From NCBI RefSeq assembly GCF_003369445.1, contig NZ_QRCU01000007.1:1-64000 (forward strand): a stretch of 64,000 nucleotides of DNA. The letters run 5' to 3'. Position 1 is the stretch's first letter; each line of letters starts with the position of its first letter. The position numbers and the translations under genes are program-made. The notes beneath the pieces were generated by a model that saw only the letters and a list, made by a program, of their open reading frames with translations, was not told the DNA's origin and ran no database searches. Source of the DNA: Arthrobacter silvisoli (GTDB lineage: Bacteria; Actinomycetota; Actinomycetes; Actinomycetales; Micrococcaceae). This document shows, one piece after another, positions 33,720-42,485 of this stretch.

Positions 33720-36354
33720 GCACTACCTCGATCCGGTGCTCGCCCGAACAGAAGAGCCAGGTTTCCGGCAGCGTCACGACGTCGTCCACCACCCGGCGCG
33801 TGCAACTCGCCCAGGACGCAGTGTTGTCCGTGCTGCGGTAGATCCCCTTGGGCCCGGCGGCGAGCAGCAGTTGCGTGCCGTCCTCGCGCACGGCGCCGGA
33901 GACTCCGCGGACGGGTTCGAAGCGGGTGCGGTCACGCAGCGGCAGCCCGCAGTTCACGTCCGGGGTGCTCCACTGCTGGGATGCCTGGCCGAGCTGCAGC
34001 CGCAGCACTCCGCCGCTCTGCGTGGCGGCGAAGGCTGCGTTGCCCATGACGTGCACGGCCCAGCAGCTACCCCCCGTCCAGCCTGCGCCGAACTGTTCCC
34101 AAGCGGCCTGCAGGGTGTCGAGGTCGGTGCGGGCGAGCTCGTCGATCTTCAGCCGCAGGCAGCCGGTGCCGCCGCCCTCCGGAACGGAACGGCCCAGCCA
34201 CAGGTAGCTCGCACCGCCGTCGTACTGTACGGTCATGCAGCGGATGTCCTCCCCGGCCGCCTTGACCCGCTTGAAGCTGCCGGCCATGCCGGCGTCGGGG
34301 GAGAGCCACACCCCGGCCGAGGCCTCAGCGGCCACGGCCACCCCGGTGCGGCCGCGCACGTCCACCAAAGCGTCCACCGCGTAGAAGCCGCGGTCCGGCT
34401 GCCCGGCGTCCACCACGTTCTGGACCGGGATGGCGCCTTCGCCCATGGGGAGCTCGTAGAGGCCGCGCTCGCCGGCGAGCAGCAGCACGGGCGCTCCCTG
34501 CCGGTCCACCCAGCACAGGTCGGCCACGACGAAGCCCAGTTCGGCGGCACGGCGCCAGGATTCGCCGAGGTCTTCGCTGATGTAGATGCGCGAGGAGGTG
34601 CCGGCCACCGTGCTGACCGCGACCATCCCCGGGTGCTGTCCGACGGCGGACCGTCCCGGGGCGGGGGAACGGAACGGTGCGATGGACCGCACCGTTTCCG
34701 TGGCCGCATCGCCGTTTGTATCGGCCCCGCCGAATTCGGCGCAGGCTTCCCAGCCGTCGCCGGCGTTGGTGGTGCGGAACAGCAGACCGTCCTGCGCCAC
34801 GAACCAGGTGTTGTCCTGCCCCTCGGCCTGCACCAGTCCCATCGCATCGCTGTCCGGGACCTTGTCCACCTCCAGCCGCACGCGGTCCACGTATTGCACC
34901 CCGGGCTCGGCCTCCTCCATGGCCCGGTACAGGTTGGAGACCCGTAGCGGTTTGCCGAAGCCCGAACCGTAGCCGCCGGTGTCCGCGTGGGACGGGCCCT
35001 GGCTGAGCGGGCTGATGCCCTCGGCGAGCCGGGCGGCGATGCGGGACCTGACGGCGTCGGCGTCCTCATCGGGGCGGACCACGATCCGCGCGTCCACCAG
35101 CACCTGCTTGTACAGCCCCCAACGCACCACGGGTTCGGCGCCCACGGTGGAGCGGCGGCGCAGGTACTGTTCGACCTCGTCCCGCACCTCGGCGCGGGCC
35201 TGCGCGGCCAGTTCGTCGGCGGTGACGGGGGTACCTTGGGCGCCGCCGGTGCGCGGCACGAACGGCACCAGCACCACCTCCACCTCGCCGGGCTTCGCGA
35301 AGGCCCACAGGTCCTTGCGGGTGAACGCCCGGGCCCGGTCCACGCCGCCGTGCCGCATGGCCAGCACCTCGTAGTCGCGCACGGTGACGGCGCGGTCGCG
35401 GGCCTGGAAATCCTGCGGGGCGCGGCGGAGCGCATTCTCCAGGGCCTCGCCGTCGCGTCCGCCGGTGGCGGGTTCCGGGTTGTCGACCCGCACCCCCGGC
35501 ACGGGGGTGCGGAGCACCGTGAGCTGCCCCGCCCCGACATTCCCGCGCTGCCCGCCGCCGCCGCGGTACCAGGCGCGCACCTCGGCGCCCGGACCCGGGA
35601 CGGGCGGGTTCTCCTGGCCGCCGGCCCCCTGCCCGCCGAACGCCTCGTCCCACCAAGCGAACATCACGACGCCGGCACTCCGGTCGATCCGCACCGGCAC
35701 CTCCCCGGGCCGGGCATCGGCGAACGCCTCCACCTCACGGCAGTACCGGAAGGGCTTGCCGTCCACCAGCACGGCCTCGCCGCTGCTGAGCCGGGTCCCT
35801 GCAGGCACTTCGATGGCTACGGACAGCCCGGCCCCGGACACGATCGGCGCGTTCGGAACCACGAAGCTCTGCCCGGGCCGTCCGGTTCCGGTGCCGATCG
35901 GGACGGCGTCGTACAAGGTGACATCGGCTGCCGGGACCAGCACACTGGCCTGCCCGGCCGGCAGCACGGCCGCTGCCGTCGTCGTGAAGACCGGCTGCGG
36001 CGCCCCGGGCACGCCGGGCGGACAGCTGACCTGGGTGCCGCGCGGGATCCGGATCTCCGGGGCCTCCCCGCCGGTCGCCACACGGGTGAACTCCAGCATG
36101 GTCTCGGCGCTGCCCGGCGGGTAAAGGCTGGTGCCCAGCAGGTTCAGGTACACGGCGTACAGCTTGTCCGGGACCCGGTTGAGCCGGTACATCAGGGTGT
36201 CCGTGAGGTAGGCGAAGGCCTCCATGATGGTGATGCCGGGGTCGTGCACGGACAGGTCCGTCCAGTCCGGGGCGACCTGCCGGATGCGCTCGCGGGCACC
36301 TGCCACCAGCTCCGCGAAGCTGCGGTCATCCAGGTTCGGCACGGGAATGCTCAT
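33709..36354 (-). CDS. Baseplate J-like (Afp11) protein fused to an Asp-box beta-propeller
   Basis: 881 aa. Residues 1 to about 500 are a baseplate assembly protein: DWTDLSVHDPGITIMEAFAYLTD at the start is the signature of the actinobacterial/eCIS class, and YRAMEEAEPGVQYVDRVRLE is the J-like end. Residues about 505-881 are an added region with repeated Asp-box-like motifs (FRTTNAGDGWE, YISEDLGESWR, YRSTDNTASWA), as in BNR/sialidase-type beta-propellers. Related wedge proteins normally lack this half. It could be a receptor-binding or baseplate-capping module replacing the missing fibre gene. Its ATG overlaps the gp25 stop by 4 nt. Confidence 0.85.
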   Translation of the reverse strand: MSIPVPNLDDRSFAELVAGARERIRQVAPDWTDLSVHDPGITIMEAFAYLTDTLMYRLNRVPDKLYAVYLNLLGTSLYPPGSAETMLEFTRVATGGEAPEIRIPRGTQVSCPPGVPGAPQPVFTTTAAAVLPAGQASVLVPAADVTLYDAVPIGTGTGRPGQSFVVPNAPIVSGAGLSVAIEVPAGTRLSSGEAVLVDGKPFRYCREVEAFADARPGEVPVRIDRSAGVVMFAWWDEAFGGQGAGGQENPPVPGPGAEVRAWYRGGGGQRGNVGAGQLTVLRTPVPGVRVDNPEPATGGRDGEALENALRRAPQDFQARDRAVTVRDYEVLAMRHGGVDRARAFTRKDLWAFAKPGEVEVVLVPFVPRTGGAQGTPVTADELAAQARAEVRDEVEQYLRRRSTVGAEPVVRWGLYKQVLVDARIVVRPDEDADAVRSRIAARLAEGISPLSQGPSHADTGGYGSGFGKPLRVSNLYRAMEEAEPGVQYVDRVRLEVDKVPDSDAMGLVQAEGQDNTWFVAQDGLLFRTTNAGDGWEACAEFGGADTNGDAATETVRSIAPFRSPAPGRSAVGQHPGMVAVSTVAGTSSRIYISEDLGESWRRAAELGFVVADLCWVDRQGAPVLLLAGERGLYELPMGEGAIPVQNVVDAGQPDRGFYAVDALVDVRGRTGVAVAAEASAGVWLSPDAGMAGSFKRVKAAGEDIRCMTVQYDGGASYLWLGRSVPEGGGTGCLRLKIDELARTDLDTLQAAWEQFGAGWTGGSCWAVHVMGNAAFAATQSGGVLRLQLGQASQQWSTPDVNCGLPLRDRTRFEPVRGVSGAVREDGTQLLLAAGPKGIYRSTDNTASWASCTRRVVDDVVTLPETWLFCSGEHRIEVVHGH

Positions 36355-36785
36355 GCTGCACCTCCGGAATCAACGGGCAGGGTGATGGCCAGTTCGTCCT
36401 GGTGCTGGGTGGCGCGGACCCGGTACCGAAGCCTGACCTCCAGCAGTTCCGGGCTTTCCTGCGAGCGCGAGGCGTCCAGCGACAGCACCGTGATCCGCGG
36501 CTCCCACTGCTCCACGGCCCGGGCCACGTAGTGGATGGCCAGGCCCGCGGTGGTGTCGTCCGCCGGGGCGAAGGCAAGCCGGAAGAGGTGGCAGCCGTAC
36601 GTGGGGCGGTTGATGCGCTCGCCGGGCCGGGTGCTCAGGAGCAGCAGCAGGGCCTGCCGGACGGAGGCGGCGTCCGTGACGGTGGCCAGCCTGCCGTCCG
36701 GGGTGAGGTTGAGGCCGGAAATCCCGACGGCGGCGTCGAAGTCAGGGTGGACGAAAGCCACCGATTTGTACCGGGGGGCGCTCAT
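36351..36785 (-). CDS. GPW/gp25 family baseplate protein (Afp9-like)
   Basis: 144 aa. The gp25 fold is indicated by VRQALLLLLSTRPGERINRPTYGCHLFRLAFAP-type spacing (LSTRPGERINRPTYG), followed by AIHYVARAVEQWEPRI. gp25 connects the baseplate wedge to the sheath and starts its assembly. It overlaps baseplate J by 4 nt and follows the PAAR-like gene after 28 nt, the conserved order in Afp/PVC loci. Confidence 0.9.
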   Translation of the reverse strand: MSAPRYKSVAFVHPDFDAAVGISGLNLTPDGRLATVTDAASVRQALLLLLSTRPGERINRPTYGCHLFRLAFAPADDTTAGLAIHYVARAVEQWEPRITVLSLDASRSQESPELLEVRLRYRVRATQHQDELAITLPVDSGGAA

Positions 36786-36813
36786 GGCCGGGTTCTTTTC
36801 ATGACTGCGCTCC

Positions 36814-37152
36814 TCATGATGCTGCCGCCACGAATTCCTGGCCCGGCCGCCGCACGGTGTATTTGACGGCGCCGGGCGGGGTGCCGTCCGTGAAGCCTTC
36901 CACGGTGTCCAGGCACATCCTCTTCCCGCCGATCCGGATGAACGTCGAGTACCCCTTCACCACGGGAAGGGTCTTTTGGCAGGGCTTGATGTTCAGGCCG
37001 ATGTTGGGGCACATGGAGATGTCCCGGCCCACGGGATCGGCTTCGACCAGCACGGGGGAGCCCGCCACCCGCACCCATTCCTGCGAGGGGACGTTCTCCA
37101 CCTTGCCGTCGTGCCCGCAGCGCAGGATGGCCTCCTTGACCAGGATTTTCAT
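36814..37152 (-). CDS. PAAR-like spike-tip protein
   Basis: 112 aa with no signal peptide. The beta-rich sequence contains four cysteines at ILRCGHDG, MCPNIGLNIKPCQKT and RMCLDTVEG, consistent with a metal-bound PAAR-like/DUF4280 tip that sharpens the spike. It sits between VgrG and gp25, the usual place of Afp10. The ATG at 37152 is preferred to an upstream start since the conserved sequence begins MKILVKEA, and it is 7 nt from the VgrG stop. Family assignment rests partly on position. Confidence 0.65.
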   Translation of the reverse strand: MKILVKEAILRCGHDGKVENVPSQEWVRVAGSPVLVEADPVGRDISMCPNIGLNIKPCQKTLPVVKGYSTFIRIGGKRMCLDTVEGFTDGTPPGAVKYTVRRPGQEFVAAAS

Positions 37153-37159
37153 CGCCACC

Positions 37160-38692
37160 TCAGGCCTCCTCGAAATCGACGGTCTTGGCACGGATCTTCA
37201 TGGCCTTGCCCGGGGCCTCGAGCAGCAGGTCCGTGGCCGCGGTGATCCGCAGCGTTGACGGCCCGAGTTCCACCGTGGAGCCGTGGCCGTCCGTGAAGCT
37301 GACGGTGCGGGCACCGCCGTCGAGCACCAGCTGCTGGCCGTCTGCGGAACGGAAGGTGTAGCGGCTCTCCCGGGCGGTGGTCACGCCGGCGTCGGGGGTG
37401 TGCCCGCGGCCGTAGAGCCCGCCGAGCACGATCGCCTGGGCCGGGTCCGTGGCAGGCAGCAGCACCAGCACCGTGTCCTCCGGCGCGGGCGGCAGCACCA
37501 GGCCCTTACCGGAGCCGGCGGCCCCGGACAGCACCGGCGCCCAGCCGCTCTCCAGCGGCGGGTAGGCGGGCAGGCGCACCCGCACGCGGCCGCGCTCTTC
37601 GGGATCGTCGACGTCGGCCACCACCCCCAGGGTGAACACGTCCGGCTGCCGCGGCGGCGGGGTTTCGGGCGGCCGGGTGGTGATGGTGGTTTCGTAGCCG
37701 TTGCTGTCCAGCCGGTGGGCGGCCGAGGCCACCGTGTAGGTGCCTTCCAGCGAGGAGGCCAGTCCCCGCACCCGGACCCGGCCCCCGGCACGCAGGAGCG
37801 GGTCGCCGTCTGCCACGAACACGGCGCTGACCTGGCCGGCCATCCGCACATCCAGTTCCGCCTGCGCCAGTTCGTGCGCCGCGGCGTCCGAAGCGAAGGC
37901 CTCGTTGCCGCGCTGCAGTTCGCCGCCCGCGCCGACGCTGGCCAGCGCAGGATCCGCGGACACTTCGGCCTTCGCGTCACTGCCCGACGCCGATCCCTCC
38001 AGGGCTTCGGCGTCGCCGGGGTTCCAGCCCGCCGTCCGGGCACCAAGGTAGGCCGGTTCCTGGCTGAGCTCCACCTCGGCCGAGTGCAGGCTGCTGCCCA
38101 GTTCCAGCTCCACGGGCTCGCCCTCGCCGGCCAAGGGGGTCAGGTGCAGGGCGTCGCCGTCAACCACGGGGTAGACGCCCACCCGGGCGCTTTGCTCCAC
38201 CAGCAGGCCCAGGTCCGAACGTGCGCACTGGTACACCTTGCCCAGTTTTGCCGCACCCCCGGTGACCTGAAGCCCGGTGCCCTCGCAGAGCGTGCGCGCC
38301 AGGCCGGCCAGGTCAAGGTCCCCCTGTTCGCCTCCGTGCAGCCGCGTGAACTGGCGCTTGCGGAGGCGGTGGAGGGCGTCGTAGGCGCGGACCCGGATTT
38401 CCTGGGAGAGGTCGGCGCCGTAGCTGCGCTCCACCACGGTCACCTCGCCGACGAACAGCGGAGTGCGTCGTCCGCCCAGTTCCACCCGGAGCGCATCCCC
38501 AGGTGCCGGGTCCACGCCCCGGGTTCCCGGGCCTCGCTGGCCACCTGCCGGCCGCCACGTGATGAGGCACTGGGCCGGGCGGGCAAGGGAGCTGAGGACC
38601 TGAACGGACACGATCGCGGCGGTGTCGGCCGCGGAAAGCCGGCGCCGCCCGAGGGTGACGATCAGTTCGGGCAGCCCCTGCAGCTGCCTCAT
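37160..38692 (-). CDS. VgrG-like spike protein (Afp8-like)
   Basis: 510 aa. Residues about 1-330 match the phage late control D / VgrG gp27-like base (GDALRVELGGRR, RAYDALHRLRKRQF). Residues about 340-430 are a Gp5/VgrG OB-fold (LGVVADVDDPEERGRVRVRLP, then SGKGLVLPPAPEDTVLVLL). The end (VSFTDGHGSTVELGPSTLRI) is a short beta-helical needle. It would form the trimeric spike below the tube. It lies 22 nt after the tube initiator gene. Confidence 0.9.
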   Translation of the reverse strand: MRQLQGLPELIVTLGRRRLSAADTAAIVSVQVLSSLARPAQCLITWRPAGGQRGPGTRGVDPAPGDALRVELGGRRTPLFVGEVTVVERSYGADLSQEIRVRAYDALHRLRKRQFTRLHGGEQGDLDLAGLARTLCEGTGLQVTGGAAKLGKVYQCARSDLGLLVEQSARVGVYPVVDGDALHLTPLAGEGEPVELELGSSLHSAEVELSQEPAYLGARTAGWNPGDAEALEGSASGSDAKAEVSADPALASVGAGGELQRGNEAFASDAAAHELAQAELDVRMAGQVSAVFVADGDPLLRAGGRVRVRGLASSLEGTYTVASAAHRLDSNGYETTITTRPPETPPPRQPDVFTLGVVADVDDPEERGRVRVRLPAYPPLESGWAPVLSGAAGSGKGLVLPPAPEDTVLVLLPATDPAQAIVLGGLYGRGHTPDAGVTTARESRYTFRSADGQQLVLDGGARTVSFTDGHGSTVELGPSTLRITAATDLLLEAPGKAMKIRAKTVDFEEA

Positions 38693-38714
38693 GGCGCCTC
38701 CTTGGTGGCCCGGT

Positions 38715-39473
38715 TCATGGCGCCTCGCCCATCGGCGGCACGGCCAGCGGGCCCGTGAAATGTGCGGGGTCGTCCACGTTGTTGTACTCCAGCAGCAGCT
38801 TCCACAACAGCGGCGTCCCGAAGGCCTGCAGGCTCAGCCGCCCCAGCTCACCCGGCGGCACCTCGGGAAGCGGCTCGCCGCCGTCGGGGGCCAAGGCGTC
38901 CCGGTCCGTGCCGCCGTCGCCGGTCACCGTCAGGGTGTCCACGGGCGGGGCCGTCAGGTCCACCGGAGGCAGGCGCTGGGCGAGCTCGTAGTTCTCGCCG
39001 CCTTCCTCGTCCGCGCTCTGGCCCACCCGCACGAACACCAGGCGCATCCAGGAACGCAGGGGCGAGCCGTCCGGGGCGAAGCGGTCGAAGCGTTCAGCAA
39101 CCTCCGTGACGATTCCGGGCACATTCCACGCCCTGCCCCAGACGAAGCGGACCGACGGCGGCCGGCGCTGCCGCTCTACCTCCGCCGAGTTCTCCGCGAG
39201 CGCCCAGATGGGCCGGGTCATCTGCCGGACGTCCTGGACGTTGAGCGACGCCGGTGCGAGATCGACGTCGAACAGCAGATCCAGGCGGAGCTCGGTGTGC
39301 CCGCCGCCGGTGAAAAGCAAGGGATCGTCCGCGAGTCCGCTGCCGGTGAGCTTCCCGCCCGCGCTCCTCCGGGGCTCCACACCGGCGCTGCGCTGCATCA
39401 CCACTGTCTCCGGGTTGAGCAGGCAGCCCAAGTGCTCGCCGGTGTCTTCGATGAGGAACGCGACCCTCTCCAT
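38715..39473 (-). CDS. CIS tube initiator with LysM-like end (Afp7-like)
   Basis: 252 aa. The N-terminal region resembles the contractile injection system tube-N domain (IEDTGEHLGCLLNPETVVMQRS, ELRLDLLFDVDLAP). The last 50 residues (LSLQAFGTPLLWKLLLEYNN, DDPAHFTGPLAVPP) fit a LysM-like repeat, as in Afp7, which joins tube to spike. Whether the LysM-like unit still binds glycan is unknown. It starts 2 nt before the end of the Pro-rich gene's stop, in a tight operon. Confidence 0.82.
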   Translation of the reverse strand: MERVAFLIEDTGEHLGCLLNPETVVMQRSAGVEPRRSAGGKLTGSGLADDPLLFTGGGHTELRLDLLFDVDLAPASLNVQDVRQMTRPIWALAENSAEVERQRRPPSVRFVWGRAWNVPGIVTEVAERFDRFAPDGSPLRSWMRLVFVRVGQSADEEGGENYELAQRLPPVDLTAPPVDTLTVTGDGGTDRDALAPDGGEPLPEVPPGELGRLSLQAFGTPLLWKLLLEYNNVDDPAHFTGPLAVPPMGEAP

Positions 39474-39474
39474 C

Positions 39475-40728
39475 TCACACCGCCGACCGTTCGTGGTTCA
39501 GCCGGGCGGCACGGGCCAATGCGTGTTCGAGGTGTTCGCTGCCTGGTGTGGTGCTCGTCTGGGGGCTTGGTTTCGGGGCGAGTTCGGGCCAGGTGCCGGT
39601 GAGCGGGGCCTTGGGAGCGGGGTGCTGGGTGGTGCTGGCGTGCGGGGCCGCTGTGTTTGGAGTTTGTGGTTTCGGAGGCTGCGCTTCCGGGGCGTGTGGT
39701 TCCGGGGCGTGGGGTTGCGCGACGTGTGGGAGCACGACGGCGGCGGGCGGGGTCGGGCGCCCTTGCTTCGTCGTGGCTAGCCCATCGCTTGGTGCCTGGG
39801 GATTCGCCGTCGACGGGTCCGGGGGCACCGGCATTGGCCCGGCTGCCCGTTGTGAGGCCTGCGATACGCCCTTTGAGCGCGCCAAAAGACGTAGAGCAGG
39901 CCTCACAACAGGTGGGGCACCACGTGGTTCGGTGGTTTGGCCTGGCGTGGTTGGAGGTTCCGGGGCGGGGTGCGCCTGGTAGGGCTGGCCCGGGCCGGGT
40001 TGCGCGAGGCCGGGCTGCGCCGGGGAGGTCCGTGTTGCGCGCTCCGGCCCCAGGCGCAGCACAGGCACTGCCTCGTTGCCGCGTTGCGCGGCCTGCTCTA
40101 CGTCCTTTGAGAAGGGGAAAGGACGTAGGGCAGGCCCCGCAAGTGGAGGAGCCACGGCATCGGAGGCTTCGGAGCCAGGGGGAAGGGCTCCTGTTTCCTG
40201 AATCCGCATGTCCGGAGCCGGGGTTTCCTGCCGGTATGCCGACGTCGTGGGGATCGTTGGTTCAGCGACGCGGGACGGTGTCCGCTCCGTGGCTGGCCGC
40301 AGCCTGATTTTCCGTAGCCGGGACAGTCCAACGTGCCGGACGGATGGTGCATCGATGGTTGGCGCATCGACGCTTGGCACATCGACGCTTGGCACATCCA
40401 TCGCCGAACCACTCTCCGCAGGTGCCAGGCCGGCATCGCGCAACAGGCGCACCCAGTGCTCGGGTGCGCCGGAGAGATCAAAGGCGTGGGCCGGCGTCGG
40501 GCCCGCGGCCGGGCCCTCTGTCCCCACACCGGTGCCCGGCGGGGTGCCCGGCATGACGCCGGGGACCGAAGATCCCCGGCCGGCGGGGTCGAGGCGCTCC
40601 GCGAATCCGCGCAGCCGCGCGGCCAACCCCCGCCGCCACCCGGCCGGACCGTGAGACCCGGCCGGACCGTGAGACCGGGCCGTACTGTCAGACCCAGCCG
40701 TGCCGTCAGGCCACGGGCGCGCGGGCAT
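39475..40728 (-). CDS. Proline-rich, mostly disordered CIS operon protein
   Basis: 417 aa, no known family. Long stretches are Pro/Ala/Thr-rich (PQPHAPEPHAPEAQPPKPQT). The N-terminus is basic (RRGLAARLRGFAERLDP) and is followed by SGAPEHWVRLLRDAGLAPAE. Two internal copies of an R/GPALR..(S)K(D)V(E)QA(A)QR motif occur (GPALRPFPFSKDVEQAAQRG and RPALRLLARSKGVSQASQRA), and a DVPSV tandem repeat. It occupies the Afp6 slot between tube and Afp7 and overlaps the tube gene by 23 nt. It may be a scaffold or cargo-loading linker. Confidence 0.6.
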   Translation of the reverse strand: MPARPWPDGTAGSDSTARSHGPAGSHGPAGWRRGLAARLRGFAERLDPAGRGSSVPGVMPGTPPGTGVGTEGPAAGPTPAHAFDLSGAPEHWVRLLRDAGLAPAESGSAMDVPSVDVPSVDAPTIDAPSVRHVGLSRLRKIRLRPATERTPSRVAEPTIPTTSAYRQETPAPDMRIQETGALPPGSEASDAVAPPLAGPALRPFPFSKDVEQAAQRGNEAVPVLRLGPERATRTSPAQPGLAQPGPGQPYQAHPAPEPPTTPGQTTEPRGAPPVVRPALRLLARSKGVSQASQRAAGPMPVPPDPSTANPQAPSDGLATTKQGRPTPPAAVVLPHVAQPHAPEPHAPEAQPPKPQTPNTAAPHASTTQHPAPKAPLTGTWPELAPKPSPQTSTTPGSEHLEHALARAARLNHERSAV

Positions 40729-41197
40729 CGTCCAGTTCCAGGCGGTCGTAGGCGATGGTCACGGATTCGATGGCCAGGTCCTTGCCCAGGGCATCCAGCG
40801 GTGCACCGAACCACTCGCACAGCCAGGCGCCCAGCAGGTTCCAGCGCCGGACCTCGGCCGAGCCGGAATCGTTGAGCATGGCGATCGACACGTTCCGCCG
40901 CTCCACCTGGCCGTTGGCTGCCTTGAAGAGCCACTGCAGCATTTCCGTGGAATCCGTGAGCCCGTATTTCAGGGTCACGGGCGTGTATTCGACCTGCCCC
41001 GGAATGACCCGCACCGTGCTGTTCTCGCCGCCGGAGCGGTACAGGATGCGGTCGATCTTCATGCCCAGGCCCTCCACCTTGGTGAAGTGCCCCTGGACCA
41101 CGCCCTGGATGACCAGCTTGAAGTTGTAGGCGCGGTACGGGTCCACCACGTTGCCGGGCTGCGCGGCCGGGGCCGGGGTACTTGGCTGCACGCTCAT
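40706..41197 (-). CDS. CIS inner tube protein (T4 gp19/Afp1-like)
   Basis: 163 aa of the phage tail tube (gp19) family: DPYRAYNFKLVIQGVVQGHF, EGLGMKIDRILYRSGGENS, and the C-terminal LESVTIAYDRLE-type closing strand (AIESVTIAYDRLELDD). It forms the hexameric inner tube. Only one tube gene is present, whereas Afp has two (Afp1 and Afp5). It lies 1 nt downstream of the sheath gene. Confidence 0.93.
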   Translation of the reverse strand: MSVQPSTPAPAAQPGNVVDPYRAYNFKLVIQGVVQGHFTKVEGLGMKIDRILYRSGGENSTVRVIPGQVEYTPVTLKYGLTDSTEMLQWLFKAANGQVERRNVSIAMLNDSGSAEVRRWNLLGAWLCEWFGAPLDALGKDLAIESVTIAYDRLELDDARAPVA

Positions 41198-41198
41198 C

Positions 41199-42473
41199 TC
41201 AGGCTCCTGCGCTTTCTGTCTCGCTGGTGGCTTCGGCCGACTGCATGAGTTTGAAGATCACGAACTCCGCCGGTTTCACGGGCGCGATCCCGATCAGGGT
41301 GACCACCTGGCCGGCGTCGCGGACTTCCGGCGGGTTGGTTTCCTCGTCGCACTTCACGAAGAACGCCTGCTGCGGGGTGGTGCCCAGCAAGGCGCCGTCC
41401 CGCCAGACGTTGGTCAGGAACGCGCCGATGTCGCGCCGGATCGACTTCCAGAGGGTGTGGTCATTGGGTTCGAACACCACCCACCGGGTGCCGTCCGCCA
41501 CCGATTCCTTGATCATGTTGGTCAGCCGGCGCACGTTGATGTAACGGTATTCGCTGGCCTCGGGCGCCTTGGTCCGCGCGCCCCACACCCGGATCCCCTC
41601 GCCCGGGAAGTAGCGGATGCAGTTCACTCCGGCCGGGTTGAGGACTTCCTGCTCACCGCGGCTGACGCGCCGCACCAGATCCAGGGCGCCCTGGATGGGC
41701 TCATTCGCCGGGGCCTTGTGCACGCCGCGGCTGCCATCCACCCGCGCCCAGATCCCTGCCATGTGGCCCGACGGCGGCTGGGTCACCTTCTTGCCCGACA
41801 CCGGGTCCGTCATGACGATCCACGGGAAATACAAGGCGGTGTACCCGCCGGGCGACTGGGGTGCGCCGAGCGCGTCCTCGCCGGTGGCTCCCGCACCCGG
41901 GGCGGGTTTCCCAGCCTCGGGCTTGTCGGGCTTGGGCTTGTCAGTTTTGTCCGGCTCCGGCTCCGGCTCGTCAGGGACGCCGGAGGTGGCCGCCCGGGTG
42001 AGCGCTCCGACGTCGTCCACTTTCTCCACGGTGTCCAGGATCGCCATGCGGTCCTGGCGCAGCGGGTGTTCCACGTGGGCCTGCAGGGCCGCGTAGGCAT
42101 CGGCGTTGGCGTAGCCGGGGGCAACCACCATGGAGATGTCGTCGATCGCTTCGAAGAGGGTCAGGCCAGTGGGTTTCCTGGCCGTGCCGGTGAGGCTGCC
42201 CCCGGTGCCGATGTTGACTACGTAGCAGCGGCCGCCGCCGTTGGCGAAGAAGCCGAACACCGCATTGGATAGCGGCGTTCCCTGCGTGGCCTTCCCGACA
42301 TACTGGTCCACGAACTGGGTCCAGTTGTCCAGGACGCGTGCCTCATCCAGATGCGCCAGCGGATCCGGAGCGACCCCCACGAATCCTGCGATGCTGGTGC
42401 TGACCTGCCCGATGGAGCGGGCACCGCTGGGCACTTCCTGCACATACACTCCAGGTGCCTGATAATTCACCAT
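41199..42473 (-). CDS. Contractile sheath protein (Afp2/3-like)
   Basis: 424-aa tail sheath. The N-terminus YQAPGVYVQEVPSGARSIGQVSTSIAGFVG is the family signature, the C-terminal domain includes RYINVRRLTNMIKES and ends with AEFVIFKLMQSAEATSE. At about residues 166-210 there is a Pro/Glu/Lys/Asp-rich insertion (PEPEPDKTDKPKPDKPEAGK) that probably loops out on the sheath surface. One sheath gene only; Afp has three. It is 12 nt after the cap gene. Confidence 0.93.
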   Translation of the reverse strand: MVNYQAPGVYVQEVPSGARSIGQVSTSIAGFVGVAPDPLAHLDEARVLDNWTQFVDQYVGKATQGTPLSNAVFGFFANGGGRCYVVNIGTGGSLTGTARKPTGLTLFEAIDDISMVVAPGYANADAYAALQAHVEHPLRQDRMAILDTVEKVDDVGALTRAATSGVPDEPEPEPDKTDKPKPDKPEAGKPAPGAGATGEDALGAPQSPGGYTALYFPWIVMTDPVSGKKVTQPPSGHMAGIWARVDGSRGVHKAPANEPIQGALDLVRRVSRGEQEVLNPAGVNCIRYFPGEGIRVWGARTKAPEASEYRYINVRRLTNMIKESVADGTRWVVFEPNDHTLWKSIRRDIGAFLTNVWRDGALLGTTPQQAFFVKCDEETNPPEVRDAGQVVTLIGIAPVKPAEFVIFKLMQSAEATSETESAGA

Positions 42474-42485
42474 GGTGCGCTCCCT

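Noticed and set aside
39548..40307. Glycine/valine-rich forward-strand frames opposite the Pro-rich CIS gene.
   Set aside because: They mirror the low-complexity antisense composition and lack a ribosome site; the minus-strand frame fits the operon.
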